A stretch of DNA of 34,743 bases from Chara braunii (Eukaryota > Streptophyta > Charophyceae > Charales > Characeae): the NCBI GenBank assembly GCA_003427395.1, contig BFEA01000045.1, positions 3,579,083 to 3,613,825 of the forward strand, in the 5' to 3' direction. The position numbers and the translations under genes are program-made. Shown piece by piece: positions 9,669-18,381 of the stretch. The stretch's first letter is position 1. The number at the start of each line of letters is the position of its first letter. A model generated the notes under the pieces. The model made no database searches. It was given only the letters and a program-made list of their open reading frames with translations, and had not been told where the DNA came from.

Positions 9669-10438
9669 GAGTCCGTTATTTCTCGGCTGCAATCATGGTC
9701 ATTTCCCTAGTCCCACAACTTGCCCCACACTAAAAGAAAATGAAGTGTTAAATTCCCAAGTGCATCCGGGCTCAATATTGGCTCCGGATACACCTAAAAC
9801 ATGTGTTTTTCCTTCCTCATGCAGTCCGTTGCAACTCGGACAGCAATAGGGGTCAATTCGCTAGCCCCAATGCCCCACAACTAGCCCTCAACCAAAGGAA
9901 AAAGAAATGGCCAACTCCTTAGCGCATCCGGGGTCAATTTTGGCTCCGGATGCACCTAAAAACATGTGTTTCTCCTCCCCCATGTAATCCGTTGTATTTC
10001 GGCTGCTTGGGGCCTTGATTTTTCTTGATTTTCTCTGCAAAATAAAAAAAAAATCAAGATACTTTGTAACGGACATATGCCATAATGAATCTGGTCACGA
10101 ATGCATCACCCTAGGTGACCATTTTTGGCCGTTAGTGCCCCATTTGTCTTTTCTCTTCTTTTCTTTTCTCTTTTCTTTTCTTTTCTTCTTCCTCCTTTCT
10201 TGGACAGTAGGGACCTGCCAGTTCCTTCTTGTGGCAGTCCCTACTGACGACCAACTCACTCTCTTCCTCTCACTCTTTTTATCTTATTCTCCCACACTTT
10301 TCTTTTCTTTTCTTTTTTTTTCTTTTCTTTTTCTAGCATGCCAAGTGTCAACTAGCCGTCAAGGCCCTTTTCTAGGCCCTTCCTCTTAGTTTTGGCCTTT
10401 CCTATGCTCAAGGGGCAGTCCGTTATATCTCGGACTGC
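9669..10438. repeat. Four dispersed TCCG..CGGA hairpin motifs
   Basis: GCAGTCCGTTATATCTCGG at 10415-10438, GTAATCCGTTGTATTTCGG at 9984-10006, GCAGTCCGTTGCAACTCGG at 9821-9844 and GAGTCCGTTATTTCTCGG at 9669-9690. Each has a G/C stem (GTCCG with CGGAC or CGGCT) around an AT-rich loop of constant length, so the motif is under a shared constraint or copied from one ancestor. Confidence 0.7.
9715..10006. repeat. Tandem duplication of about 165 bp within the LTR-like region
   Basis: The block CCCCACA..ACTAAAAGAAAATG through GCATCCGGGCTCAATATTGG, GGCTCCGGATACACCTAAAA and ACATGTGTTTTTCC (9715-9845) recurs at about 9878-10006 with substitutions. Each copy ends in a TCCG..CGG hairpin motif. Confidence 0.75.
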
Positions 10439-10700
10439 AATAATGACCTCCTCATGCCCATGGGAGCTTCCTTTCACCTTTATTTTTTTCAAACTGTGGG
10501 TCCCTATAGTCCGATTTTCTCCCGGAGGCCTATTTTCCACACGAAGTCTCTTTAGACTCCATTTTCTTGGGGGAGGCCGATCCGAGATTTTTTGGATTGC
10601 TCCCATGCCTCCCTCTACATGTTTCTTTACTTTTTCTTTTTCTTTTGGGCCTCCCCACTTCCTCTCACTAGTGCTTGCACTATTGGTGCTAATACTTTTG

Positions 10701-10726
10701 ACCGTCAAGATCTTGATCTTGACGGT
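10701..10726. repeat. Perfect 12-bp inverted repeat at the edge of the LTR-like region
   Basis: ACCGTCAAGATC at 10701-10712 and GATCTTGACGGT at 10715-10726 are exact reverse complements separated by two bases. The palindrome sits where similarity to the region at 3192 begins, so it may mark a terminus. Confidence 0.8.
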
Positions 10727-10785
10727 GCACCTCGTTTTAATTATTTTCCCCTTGTGCCGCTTCATAGTTCTTTGGCCACGGCATT

Positions 10786-10945
10786 CTCATGTCCCCGCCA
10801 TTTGTCCCACGCTAGTTCCCGACACTTATCCCACCGGTGGTCCCGCCGGTACTCGTCGCGCTGGTGGTCCCCGACATTTTGTCCCGTCGACGGTCCCTGA
10901 CACTTGGTCCCGCAGGTGGTCCCCGACATACTTCGTCCCGGATAC
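10786..10945 (+). repeat. GTCCC-rich degenerate tandem repeat
   Basis: GTCCCGCCGGTACTCG, GGTGGTCCCCGACA (twice), GTCCCGTCGACGGTCCCTGACA and GTCCCGCAGG follow each other with roughly 15-35 base spacing. The block is G/C-rich and non-coding. A weaker GTCCC cluster is also found at 9322-9460. Confidence 0.6.
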
Positions 10946-11520
10946 CATTATTTTTACTTAGTCCCACGTGGCCCCTGGTGCCTTTCCCTCAAGGTGTCCT
11001 ACGTTCTTCGGGCGTCCGCCGCCTCACGGCGACCCCTTCCTCTTGTCTTTTCTCGGGCCTCGCGCGCGCTGACTTTCTCTGACCGTGGGGCCTCCAATCC
11101 GAGGCTCTCGCTGATTCCCATGGGCGGCCCTCACGTTGGCCCCTTATTTCCTAGCATCCCACTGTCACCGGGGCCGTCCACCTCCCGGCTGCCTTATTCT
11201 TTCGTCGTCCGTCGCGCCGCATTTGCAAGTTGACGGCCCCTCGGCCTTAGTCATGCTGAATCTCTGTGGCCCTCCTGGCCTCATGCTACGCCCCTATGCG
11301 CCCGTGTCCCCCCGCTTACTTGCTTGCCGTCGCTGGTTCTTTCCCCCTGTGGTTCTCAACCCAGGGCATCGTTCCTTCCGGTGGCCTAGGCCCTTGTCTT
11401 TTCTCTCTCTTGTCTCCTTACTCCAGATTTCTCTGTCGTGCACAGATTGGCTATATACAGACTCTCGAGTGACGGGATGTTATTCGGGACCCACCGGTCC
11501 CGACAACGGTCTGCCTGTTC
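10946..11520. other. GC-rich unassigned stretch between elements B and C
   Basis: No convincing coding family is visible. The open frames here are rich in Pro, Ser, Arg and Leu, as expected from C-rich DNA. The protein similarity of element C begins only near 11521. Confidence 0.45.
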
Positions 11521-12079
11521 CATGTGTCACGAGTAGATAACTCCTTGGCACATTGCTATCTCAGTGCTCCCGCGTTCACGCGATTAGTTAAAAAGGAGCA
11601 TTAAGAGCAACAGGTCTTCGTAACTTATGTAAGGTCTGTCACTGAGCCTAAGGAGGACACACCCATAGATCCAACCATTGCCAAGCTACCGGAAGAGGGA
11701 TTTAGCAGAGCCGACGATCGGAGTAGTGTCGCGGCCGATTCAACATCGTATAGAGGTAGAACCTGGCAGTAGGACTCCTAGGGGAGCATTCTACAGGATG
11801 TCCCCAAGGGAGTTAAAGGAGTTGCGTAAGCAGTTGGACGAGCTCCTCGAAAAGGATTGGATTAGGCCCAGTTCATCTCCTTTTGGAGCATCAGTCTTGT
11901 TTGTCCCCAAAAAGGAAGGACAGTTGCGGATGTGCATAAATTACAAGGGTCTAAACGCGATCACAGTAAAGAACGCTGAGCCATTGCCCACGATAAACGA
12001 TCTCCTAGATCGAGGGCTGCAGATATTTTTCGAAGATCGACCTGAAGTCCGGGTATCATCAGATAAAGGTTCATCTTGA
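11521..12079 (+). pseudogene. pol: RT N-terminal part of element C
   Basis: From 11530 the sequence reads VDNSLAH and SAPAFTRLVKKE across stops, the same protease-RT linker as element D. The frame from 11678 gives [55 protein letters not shown] and MCINYKGLNAITVKN, the first RT blocks. Frame is lost after NDLLDR, where about 5 bases (the start of the VQGC block) appear deleted. The RT palm then continues in the frame of the next piece. Catalytic residues are in the next piece. Confidence 0.75.
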
Positions 12080-13020
12080 TGACCAGCACAAGACTGCATT
12101 CCGGACTAGATATGGGCACAATGAGTTTATAGTAATGCCCTTTGGACTAACAAATGCGCCTGCCACATTCCAACGTTGTATGAACGATTTGTTTAGGCCA
12201 TGGTTAGACAAATTTGTTGTAGTTTATCTAGATGATATATTAGTATTCAGTAGGACTCTCCAAGAACATCAGGTTCATTTGAGGCAGGTCTTGGAGAAGC
12301 TGAGAGAGACTAACTTCAAGATCAATGCAAAGAAGTATGAATCGGCCAAGAATCAAGTCTTGTACTTGGGCCACGTTTTAGACGGAGATGACATTAAGCT
12401 TGAGGACAGCAAGATAGCGGCGATTAGAGATTGGTCGACGCCCCGCACATTGACTGAGTTGCAGTCGTTCCTAGGCCTAACTAACTACCATAGGAAGTTT
12501 GTGAGGAACTTCTCGATTATCGCCGCTCCCCTTCGTAGGTTGCTCAAGAAAGAGGCAATCTGGCAGTGGGATAAAGACTGTCTGTATGCGCTAAAGAAAT
12601 TAAAGCGCGCGTTAATAGAGTATCCTGTCCTCAAAGTAGCAGATCCGTCCTTGCCATTTGCCGTCACCACGGACATGAGTCAGTATGGAATAGGGGTCGT
12701 GTTACAGGAGGACGGCGACAATGGCTACAGACCCGTAGAGTTCATATCAGCAAGAATGCCCTAAAAAAAAGTAGCTACCTCGATTTACGAGAGAGAACTC
12801 TACACTCTTAGGCAGGCCTTAGAACACTGGAAACATTACCTGCTTGAGAGGCACTTCAAAGTGTATTCAGACCACGAAACTCTTAGGTGGTTGAAGACAC
12901 GGGCCAAAATGACACCGAAGTTGACTAGGTGGGCCGCTGAGATAGACCAGTATGACTTCGAGCTCAAACCGGTCAAGGGCAAGTACAATGTAGTTGTGGA
13001 TGCTCTAAGAGATCAGACTA
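12020..13020 (+). pseudogene. pol: RT palm and RNase H of element C
   Basis: The frame reads [14 protein letters not shown] from about 12027, then [26 protein letters not shown] (catalytic Asp pair), YLGHVL, FLGLTNYHRKF and the RNase H start TTDMSQYGIGVVL, where the first catalytic Asp is present. A TAA occurs after FISARMP (near 12763). In the same frame the RNase H continues: YERELYTL, YSDHETLRW and YNVVVDALRD. Frame is lost near 13006. The RT core looks whole, but the RNase H carries a nonsense codon. Confidence 0.8.
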
Positions 13021-13516
13021 CTTTGGAGCTATAGTCCACTATCAAGATATAGTGACATACCTGCAAGAGAAAGTAAGACAGGCGTATGCACAGGACCCTA
13101 TTTATAGCGACTTCCTCAAGAGAGTTAAGGAGGCCCCAACGACTGAACCAGATTATCGCACTGCAGAGGGGTTGTTATTTGAGAAGACTAATCTAGTAGA
13201 CCGTTTGTGCGTTCCCAACAATGAGGAAATCCGTAGTTTGATCCTAGGGGAATGCCATGATAAAGAGGGACATTTCGGTTGGCAAAAAACTCTCACCGAC
13301 CTGATGCATGCGTACACATGGTCGGGGATGAAGAACGACTGCATAAAGTACGTCCGCAGTTGCAAAGTCTGCCAAAGAAATAAGACCACTACGCGTGCTC
13401 CTCTAGGTCTTCTCAAACCCTTGCTATTCCTGATCAGCCAGGAGATTCAGTGTCCATTGACTTTATGGATGCCGGCGTCAAGAGCAGGCATGGTAAGAGC
13501 CAAGTCATGGTCATAG
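13010..13516 (+). pseudogene. int: Integrase zinc finger of element C
   Basis: The frame reads QDIVTYLQEKVRQAYAQDP, the spacer between RNase H and integrase, then GECHDKEGHFGWQKT and CKVCQRNKTTTRAPLGLLKPL. The His-His and Cys-Cys pairs make a complete HHCC integrase zinc finger. After GLLKPL the frame is lost (near 13430) and the catalytic core continues in another frame. The stop at 13516 is therefore not a natural end. Confidence 0.75.
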
Positions 13517-13686
13517 TTGATAGATTCAGTAAGTATGTTGTTTTTGTTCCATTACCCGCAAAAGCTCGTACTGAGCTAGTCATTCAGAAGTTTTTTGATT
13601 TCTGGTTAGTGAGCATGGAGTCCCATTGTCCATCGTTAGTGATAGAGATACTCGTTTTACGAGTCAAAACAAGCAGGAACAGATGA
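13450..13686 (+). pseudogene. int: Integrase core, first part, of element C
   Basis: MSIDFMDAGVKSRHG contains the first catalytic Asp; it is followed by VMVIVDRFSKYVVFVPLP and TELVIQKFFDFW. Frame is lost near 13610 and the second Asp lies in the next piece. The start used is internal to the integrase. Confidence 0.75.
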
Positions 13687-14000
13687 AAGTTTATGGGTCA
13701 AAGTTGCTGATGTCATCTGGCCGTCATCCAGAGACTAACGGTCAGACTCAACAGATGAACAAAATCCTGCAACAAGTTTTGCGCATGTACATTAGACCAG
13801 ATCAAGTCAATTGGGACGAGATGTTGCCCAAGGTAGACAGTGCGTATAACAACAGCGTGCACTTGTCCACTTGTCGCACTCCCAACGAGTTACACAAGTC
13901 CTTTACACGTGCAAACCGTTTGAGGGACTTAACCGGGACCAGATTCACAGGCTACCGCCCGATACCAGCGAGTTTGCGATACAACACGAGAAAGAACTAG
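13626..14000 (+). pseudogene. int: Integrase core, second part, of element C with catalytic Glu lost
   Basis: SIVSDRDTRFTSQ carries the second catalytic Asp. The third triad position lies in HPETNGQTQQMNK, where the family has GQTE; Gln replaces Glu, so the enzyme should be inactive. VNWDEMLPKVDSAYNNSVH follows. The frame is lost near 13900, after which the reading is out of frame to the stop. Confidence 0.75.
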
Positions 14001-14545
14001 CTACAGTCGTTGAGAACCTCAGGAAGGCCCAGCATAGAATGATAGAGCAAGCCAACAAGCACCGTCGCCCATCGCAGTTCCAAGTAGGCGACTTAGTCTG
14101 GGTCAAGTCCAAAGAGTTTGCTCTTGAGGAGAACATCTCGCAAAAGTTACTGCCAGTATACAGGGGACCGTGGCCAGTTCTAGAAGTCAAGGGCGGAGAG
14201 GATGGGTCGTCCTACACCGTAGAGATCCCAACACACCTCCACACCTACCCCATATTTCACGCATCAAAATTGTTGCCGTGTGTCACAAGCCAACAATTTC
14301 CCTCAAGCAGATTTATGATCCCTCCGGATATGGATGGGAGATATGACATTGAGGGCATTGTAGGTGAGGATGTATTCAAGACAGGAGGTAGAGGTCGTCC
14401 ACAGAAACAGTACAAGGTCCGATTCACATATCAGGAACCGAAAGACGACCGCTGGTTTACAAGAACTGAACTTCTAGAAACAGCTCCCGACGTAGTTAGG
14501 GCCTATAAGAGAGATAAGAAAGGCAAAGGTCCGGCCTTGAACTGA
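13871..14545 (+). pseudogene. int: Integrase C-terminal domain with chromo-like tail of element C
   Basis: From about 13905 this 224-residue frame reads KPFEGLNRDQIHR, then KHRRPSQFQVGDLVWV, a GPWPVLEV SH3-like barrel, HLHTYPIFHASKLLP, and a chromo-like end (GGRGRPQKQYKVRF, PKDDRWFTRTELLE). It closes with a Lys-rich tail and a TGA at 14543-14545, probably the natural end of pol since the LTR begins about 40 bases later. Chromo-like tails of gypsy integrases steer integration toward particular chromatin. Confidence 0.75.
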
Positions 14546-14583
14546 GATATTCTCGGAGGACCTCGGATTTAGGCCGGAGAGAG

Positions 14584-15490
14584 TGAAACGGATTCCACCT
14601 TTGCAGTAGCCGATGCAGATCCCAGGGGTCGATCCCTTGACCTCAGCTTACCTGTGTACAATATCTGTATCGACCCCAGGAGTTCAACCCACAACCTGTG
14701 TCTTTCCCCATAGTTGGTAGGTCGTCGTAGGTCTGTAGGTTATAGGGGTTCGATCTGTAGACCTGTCGGATAGGAGTCCTTGTGAGTTCTAGAAGTCGTA
14801 GCTGTAGCTCCTTCGAAGGGTCAAGGTCGTAGCTGCTACAGTCCTGAAGGGTCAAGGTCGTAGCTGCTACAATACTGAAACGCCAAGTCCACGGTCTTCC
14901 GGAAGGTTCGGAAGTGGCCTTTCAGGTACTGCCCACAGTAGACCGAGGGAAGTGGGCAAGTGGCGAAGTACACTAGTGCTGAGTCAGCGGTACCCAATCC
15001 CAGTCAGTCTCACTCCAGTAAAGCAAAAACCGTGTGGGACTGTGTGCACCAGGGGCATGGGAAAGGGGCAGACCAACGAGCTACAAAAGTATAAATCAAG
15101 AGGCAATGCCCAACCATTCATTATTCCCGCGTAAGCCATGCGGAAGCGCTGCCACTGCGACTTGTGCGAGGTGGTCTGCAGTGAACCCCAAGACTAAGTG
15201 GGCGAGAAGGAGAGCTTAGCTATAGCGATAGGGGTAGTAGCAGCCATTGCCGCCATAGCTGATAGGAGAGTGTAGCGTGTGTGTGTGCATGTGTGTACAG
15301 TGTGACGCGTGTGGGATATCCAGGGTGATCCTAAGTTGAGGGTGTGTGGACAGTAGAGTGGGGCGCAGTGACGAACAGGGAGTTGTACAGGAGCTGATGC
15401 GCCATAGCCCTCTGAAGCGAACTTGTACCTGAACTGTGTTCTTGGTTTCCATATTGAGTGGGCGCTCATCGCCAGTTTGCTGCGCTACCT
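14584..15490 (+). repeat. 3' LTR of element C (truncated)
   Basis: The stretch starts with TGAAACGG just after the pol stop and aligns over most of its length with the reverse complement of 20767-21611. Shared landmarks are TTTGCAGTAGC.GATG.AGATCCCAGGG, ACCTTCCGGAAG, GTGTGGGACTGTGTGCACCA, TTCATT and GAGTGGGCGC. Similarity stops near 15480, where poly(T) begins, so the 3' end of the LTR is missing. The LTR edge by comparison with 21611 is the TG at 14584. Confidence 0.75.
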
Positions 15491-15541
15491 TTTTTTTTTT
15501 TTTTTTTTTTTTTGGACCNTTTTTTTTTTTTTTTTTTTTTT
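15490..15541. other. Poly(T) run with 1-base assembly gap and duplicated edge
   Basis: A long T run ending in GGACC, a single N at 15519, and a second T run again ending in GGACC. The same T-run-plus-GGACC on both sides of the N suggests two contig ends that overlap but were not merged. The poly(T) is the complement of a poly(A) tail on the U6-like sequence. Confidence 0.75.
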
Positions 15542-15627
15542 GGACCATTTATCGATTTATGTGTGTCATCCTTGCGCAGGCTCCATGCTAACCTTCTCTG
15601 TATCGTTCCAATTTTAACGGATGTCCC
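15542..15627 (-). ncRNA. U6: U6 spliceosomal snRNA retrocopy (pseudogene)
   Basis: Read on the minus strand the 86 bases follow plant U6 snRNA almost throughout. Landmarks are GGGACATCCG at the 5' side, TAAAATTGGAACGATACAGAG with the ACAGAGA box, TTAGCATGG with the AGC triad, CCTGCGCAAGGATGACAC (internal stem-loop) and AAATGGTCC at the 3' end. I count about six differences from the Arabidopsis sequence as I remember it. The first ~14 bases of U6 are missing, the upstream side is gypsy pol and not a snRNA promoter, and the 3' end runs into poly(A). So this is a retrotransposed copy, not a working gene. It sits exactly at the truncated end of element D. Confidence 0.85.
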
Positions 15628-15886
15628 TCCCAAGCAAGTAGTGCATCCAGTGTTTTAACGCTTGCCTGAGAGCGTAGAGTTCCCTTTCGTAGGTGGATGT
15701 TGCTACCTTCTCCGAAGGCATCCTAGTAGACATGAACTCTATGGGTCTATATCCACTGCCATCGTCTTGCTGTAATACAACACCTATACCATATTGGCTC
15801 GCGTCAGTAGTGACGACGAAAGGTAAGGACGAATCGACTACCTTAAGGACTGGGTACTTTATCAATGCCTGCTTCAATTTCTTCAT
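15614..15886 (-). pseudogene. pol: RNase H fragment of element D, truncated by the U6 block
   Basis: The frame reads YPVLKVVDSSLPFVVTTDAS, QYGIGVVLQQDDG, STRMPSEKVATSTYERELYAL and HWMHYLLG. These are the first RNase H blocks with catalytic Asp (TTDAS) and Glu (ERELY). The last residues before the stop are read from U6 sequence: element similarity ends at LLG, at about 15628. This piece is in frame with the RT upstream across a TAG at 15914-15916. Confidence 0.75.
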
Positions 15887-15913
15887 GGCAGACGTGCAGT
15901 CCTTGTCCCACTT

Positions 15914-16591
15914 CTAGATTGTTTCTTTCTTTAGTAACATGGGAAGGGGTGCAGCGATGGTGGAGAAATTTCTCACAGACTTCCTGTAATAGTTAGCTAG
16001 GCCTAAGAACGACCGCAACTCTGTCAACATGCAGGGTGTAGGCCAATCTCTAATCGCTGCGATCTTGCTATCTTCTGGTTTAATGTTGTCTCCGGCTAGG
16101 ACATGGCCTAGATACAAAACTTGGGTTTTTGCCCATTCGCACTTCTTTGCGTTGATCTTGAAGTTAGCCTCTCTCAGCTTCTCCAAGACCTGCCTCAAAT
16201 GACCCTCATGCTCCTAGAGGGTCCTACAAAACACTAGAATATCATCTAAGTAGACTACTATAAACCTATCTAACCACGGCCTAAATAAGTCGTTCATACA
16301 ACGCTGAAAAGTTGCTGGCGCGTTGGTTAGTCCAAAGGGCATAACTATGAACTCGTAGTGCCCATACCTAGTCTGGAATGTCGTCTTATACTGATCACCA
16401 GGGTGAACCTCTATCTGATGATATCCGGACTTCAAATTTATCTTCGAGAAGTACTTGCAACCCTGCACCCGATCTAAAAGATCATCTATACGGGCCAGTG
16501 GCTCCACATTCTTCACTGCAATAGCATTAAGACATCTATAGTCAACTAAGCTCTGCCTCCTTCTTGGGGACAAATAGAACATGTGCTCCAA
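15914..16591 (-). pseudogene. pol: RT palm and thumb of element D
   Basis: The frame includes [55 protein letters not shown] (both catalytic Asp), a TAG at 16214-16216, then LRQVLEKLREANFKINAKK, YLGHVLAGDNIKPED and SFLGLANYYRKSV to a TAG at 15914-15916. In [10 protein letters not shown] the family Asp is Asn, a change in RT motif A (the catalytic Asp of KIDL), so polymerase activity is probably lost. The piece begins after a deletion of about 10 bases that removed part of the RMCIDYRG block. Confidence 0.8.
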
Positions 16592-16889
16592 ATGGGGACG
16601 AACTGGGCCTAATCCAACCCTTCTCTAAGAGTTCATCTAACTGCTTGCGCAGCTCCTCCAACTCCCGCGGGGACATCGGATACACTGCTCCTTTAGGAGT
16701 CCTACTGCCAGGCTCTATCTCAATGCGATGCTGGATGGGCTGTCGGACTACCCCTGTTGGCGGCTTAGCTAAACCTGTGTACTCTTCCAGCAACTTGGCG
16801 TGTGGTATATATGGGCTTTTCCTCTTTAGGCTCAGTAACTGGTTAACATAGGCCACAAAAACCTGTTCTTCTAGCTGCTCCTTTTTCAC
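16542..16889 (-). pseudogene. pol: RT N-terminal part of element D
   Basis: The frame reads [57 protein letters not shown] and [15 protein letters not shown]. These are the protease-RT linker and the first RT blocks, matching element C almost residue for residue. Frame is lost at KKEAELS by a short deletion. Confidence 0.75.
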
Positions 16890-17155
16890 TAGCCTTACAA
16901 GCAGGAGCGCTAAGGCAGCAGTGTGCCAGAGAGTTATCTACCCCTGCCTTATGAAACAGACGGGAAGTCTTGACCCCGCCTGACGGGCTAGGGAGCCTAC
17001 ACTCATGCTCTCTCAAATGGAGTGTGGCCCCTTCTGCCTCTCCCCAGTCCATTCCTAGGACTATATCGAAGGGAAGGTTATCCTTTACTAGGAGAGTCAA
17101 GGAATGGAGAACTCTCTCCACCTTCCCATTTTTCTCTAGGCGGAAGTACGCCTGG
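16843..17155 (-). pseudogene. pro: Protease C-terminal part and linker of element D
   Basis: The frame reads AYFRLEKNGKVERVLHSLTL, LVKDNLPFDIVLGMDWGEAEG, HECRLPSP and VDNSLAH. The DIVLGMDW block is the C-terminal strand of retropepsins, a hydrophobic strand ending in LG. It is out of frame with the active-site piece upstream by an indel near 17155. Confidence 0.75.
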
Positions 17156-17605
17156 ACTCCCTACTCGCATTGTGCGATTATCAGCAAGGATACTTACTAT
17201 GGGGTCTGCTAACTTTTGGACTTCCAATCCCAACTTTAACTTTTGCAGCGCCTTTCTACTAATATAGCTGCGAGTGGCCCCACTGTCTACGAGGGCCCCT
17301 ACTCTGCTCCTAAAGACTTCTACCTCTACTAGTACTAGTTCTCCTCTACTCTCTTTCTTCATCTTGGCCCAGGCGGGCATTCTTTCCTTTAGCTCATCAG
17401 CCACGCCTGTGAGGGATGTGCCTAAAGAGACTCTGACAAATGCAGTCTCTGGACAGCTATCTAGGCACCGGCCTACAACCTCTGCCATAGGCGCATGTGG
17501 TGTGGGAGTTTTCTGTCGGCTTGCGCTCGTTTCCCCACATGGCCTTATGGTAGGGCCAGTTGCAACACCTACCGGCGGCTGCCTTTTGACCCCTGGGCAG
17601 CCCAA
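17155..17605 (-). pseudogene. pro: Retropepsin active-site region of element D
   Basis: A linker (MAEVVGRCLDSC, FVRVSLGTSLTGVADELKER) leads into ELVLVEVEVFRSRVGALV, then DSGATRSYIS with the catalytic Asp at residue 107 of the 175-residue frame. KALQKLKLGLEVQKLADPI follows. The active-site triad DSG is intact, unlike in element A. Everything after ILADNRTMRV is out of frame. Confidence 0.75.
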
Positions 17606-18381
17606 CGGGCCTCTCTATACTTTGGACAATATTTGATGATGTGGCCAGGGTGACCGCAATATATGCACCCCCTGGTCCACACGCTGTTGCCAGACGCGTT
17701 GGTCCAGGCACAAATTTTCCCAAGTTCGGCCCTGTGGTAGACCTGGGTGCCAACCACTTCTCCTATAGGGTGAGCTATTACCCCTATTTGGTGACCTATT
17801 CCCAGAACGGTTTTGCGGGGGACCTTGACCCCTGCCTCCCGCGTGGCGGTTTCCCCTACTGCAAACCCCCTGATCACCCTGGGAATGACCACCTGAGGCC
17901 CGACCCCCTTGGCCCTGGCCTCTACCTCCTCGTTGCAGCCTCCCTCCGACCGCGACAGCAGCGTAAGGATCAGGCGATCCTTTGCCTTGACCTGACCCGA
18001 GATGGTACGACCTTTCCAGCTTTTGCCCTTATCCAGGTCCTTGTGCCAGAAAGTGGAGACTGACATGGACCGTGCTTCGAACGCTACCACTTCCCTGCTC
18101 AAAGCATCATAGGTCACGGTAGGCTGCTGACTTTTTTCAAAGAAATGCCCGCGTAACTGTTCGGGCATAGCGCGGTAGAAGAGATTGACTAACTGGGTCT
18201 CAGTGACCCCATGGTCAGGGACGACGACCAGCTCATCCATAACACCTTTGAGTGCCCTGACACTCTTCCACTGACGCAAATGGATGGTTTGCAGCTTATC
18301 AGAGGCTTTGACACTACGGGTAACGTCTGCAAATCGTTGAGAGGGGTAAATGCCGAATATGCAATTAAGTCGTCGTCGCAA
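17569..18381 (-). pseudogene. gag: Gag C-terminal half with intact CCHC knuckle, element D
   Basis: From about residue 16 this 270-residue frame reads RFADVTRSVKASDKLQTIHL, VRALKGVMDELVVVPDHG, TETQLVNLFYRAMPEQLRG and HFFEKSQQPTVTYDALSREV, typical of the gag capsid core. A basic linker follows, then a complete CCHC zinc knuckle, CIYCGHPGHIIKYC (residues 239-252). The knuckle binds genomic RNA. The first ~15 residues are out of frame. The stop at 17569 overlaps the protease frame, as in elements where gag and pro are in different frames, but I cannot tell whether that arrangement is original. Confidence 0.75.

Larger units (their letters stand above)
9320..10760 (-). repeat. LTR-like non-coding region, copy 2 (inverted)
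   Basis: No gene is present. Read on the minus strand from 10760 down it matches the start of the region at 3192 with the same landmarks (TTAGCACCA, TAGTGCAAGCACTAGTG, AGTAGGGACTG, CTGGCAGGTCCC), though it is well diverged. It contains four copies of a TCCG..CGGA hairpin motif, an internal duplication of about 165 bp (9715-9845 against 9878-10006) and T/C-rich TTTTCTTTTC runs. It abuts the element B protease. It is probably an LTR, or an LTR plus leader, of the same family as copy 1. Confidence 0.5.
11521..15490 (+). mobile_element. Ty3/gypsy retrotransposon C, pol plus 3' LTR (decayed)
   Basis: Plus-strand pieces read in order as protease-RT linker, RT, RNase H, integrase zinc finger, core and chromo-like tail, then the 3' LTR from about 14584. 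Gag and most of the protease are missing. Breaks include an apparent 5-base deletion near 12015, a TAA near 12763, an indel near 13006 and frameshifts near 13430, 13620 and 13900. Its proteins are closely similar to element D on the other strand, so both belong to one family. The LTR is cut at about 15490 by a poly(T)/gap/U6 block. Confidence 0.85.

Noticed and set aside
17641-18063. Plus-strand frame of 140 residues
   Set aside because: Antisense to gag of element D, no motif.
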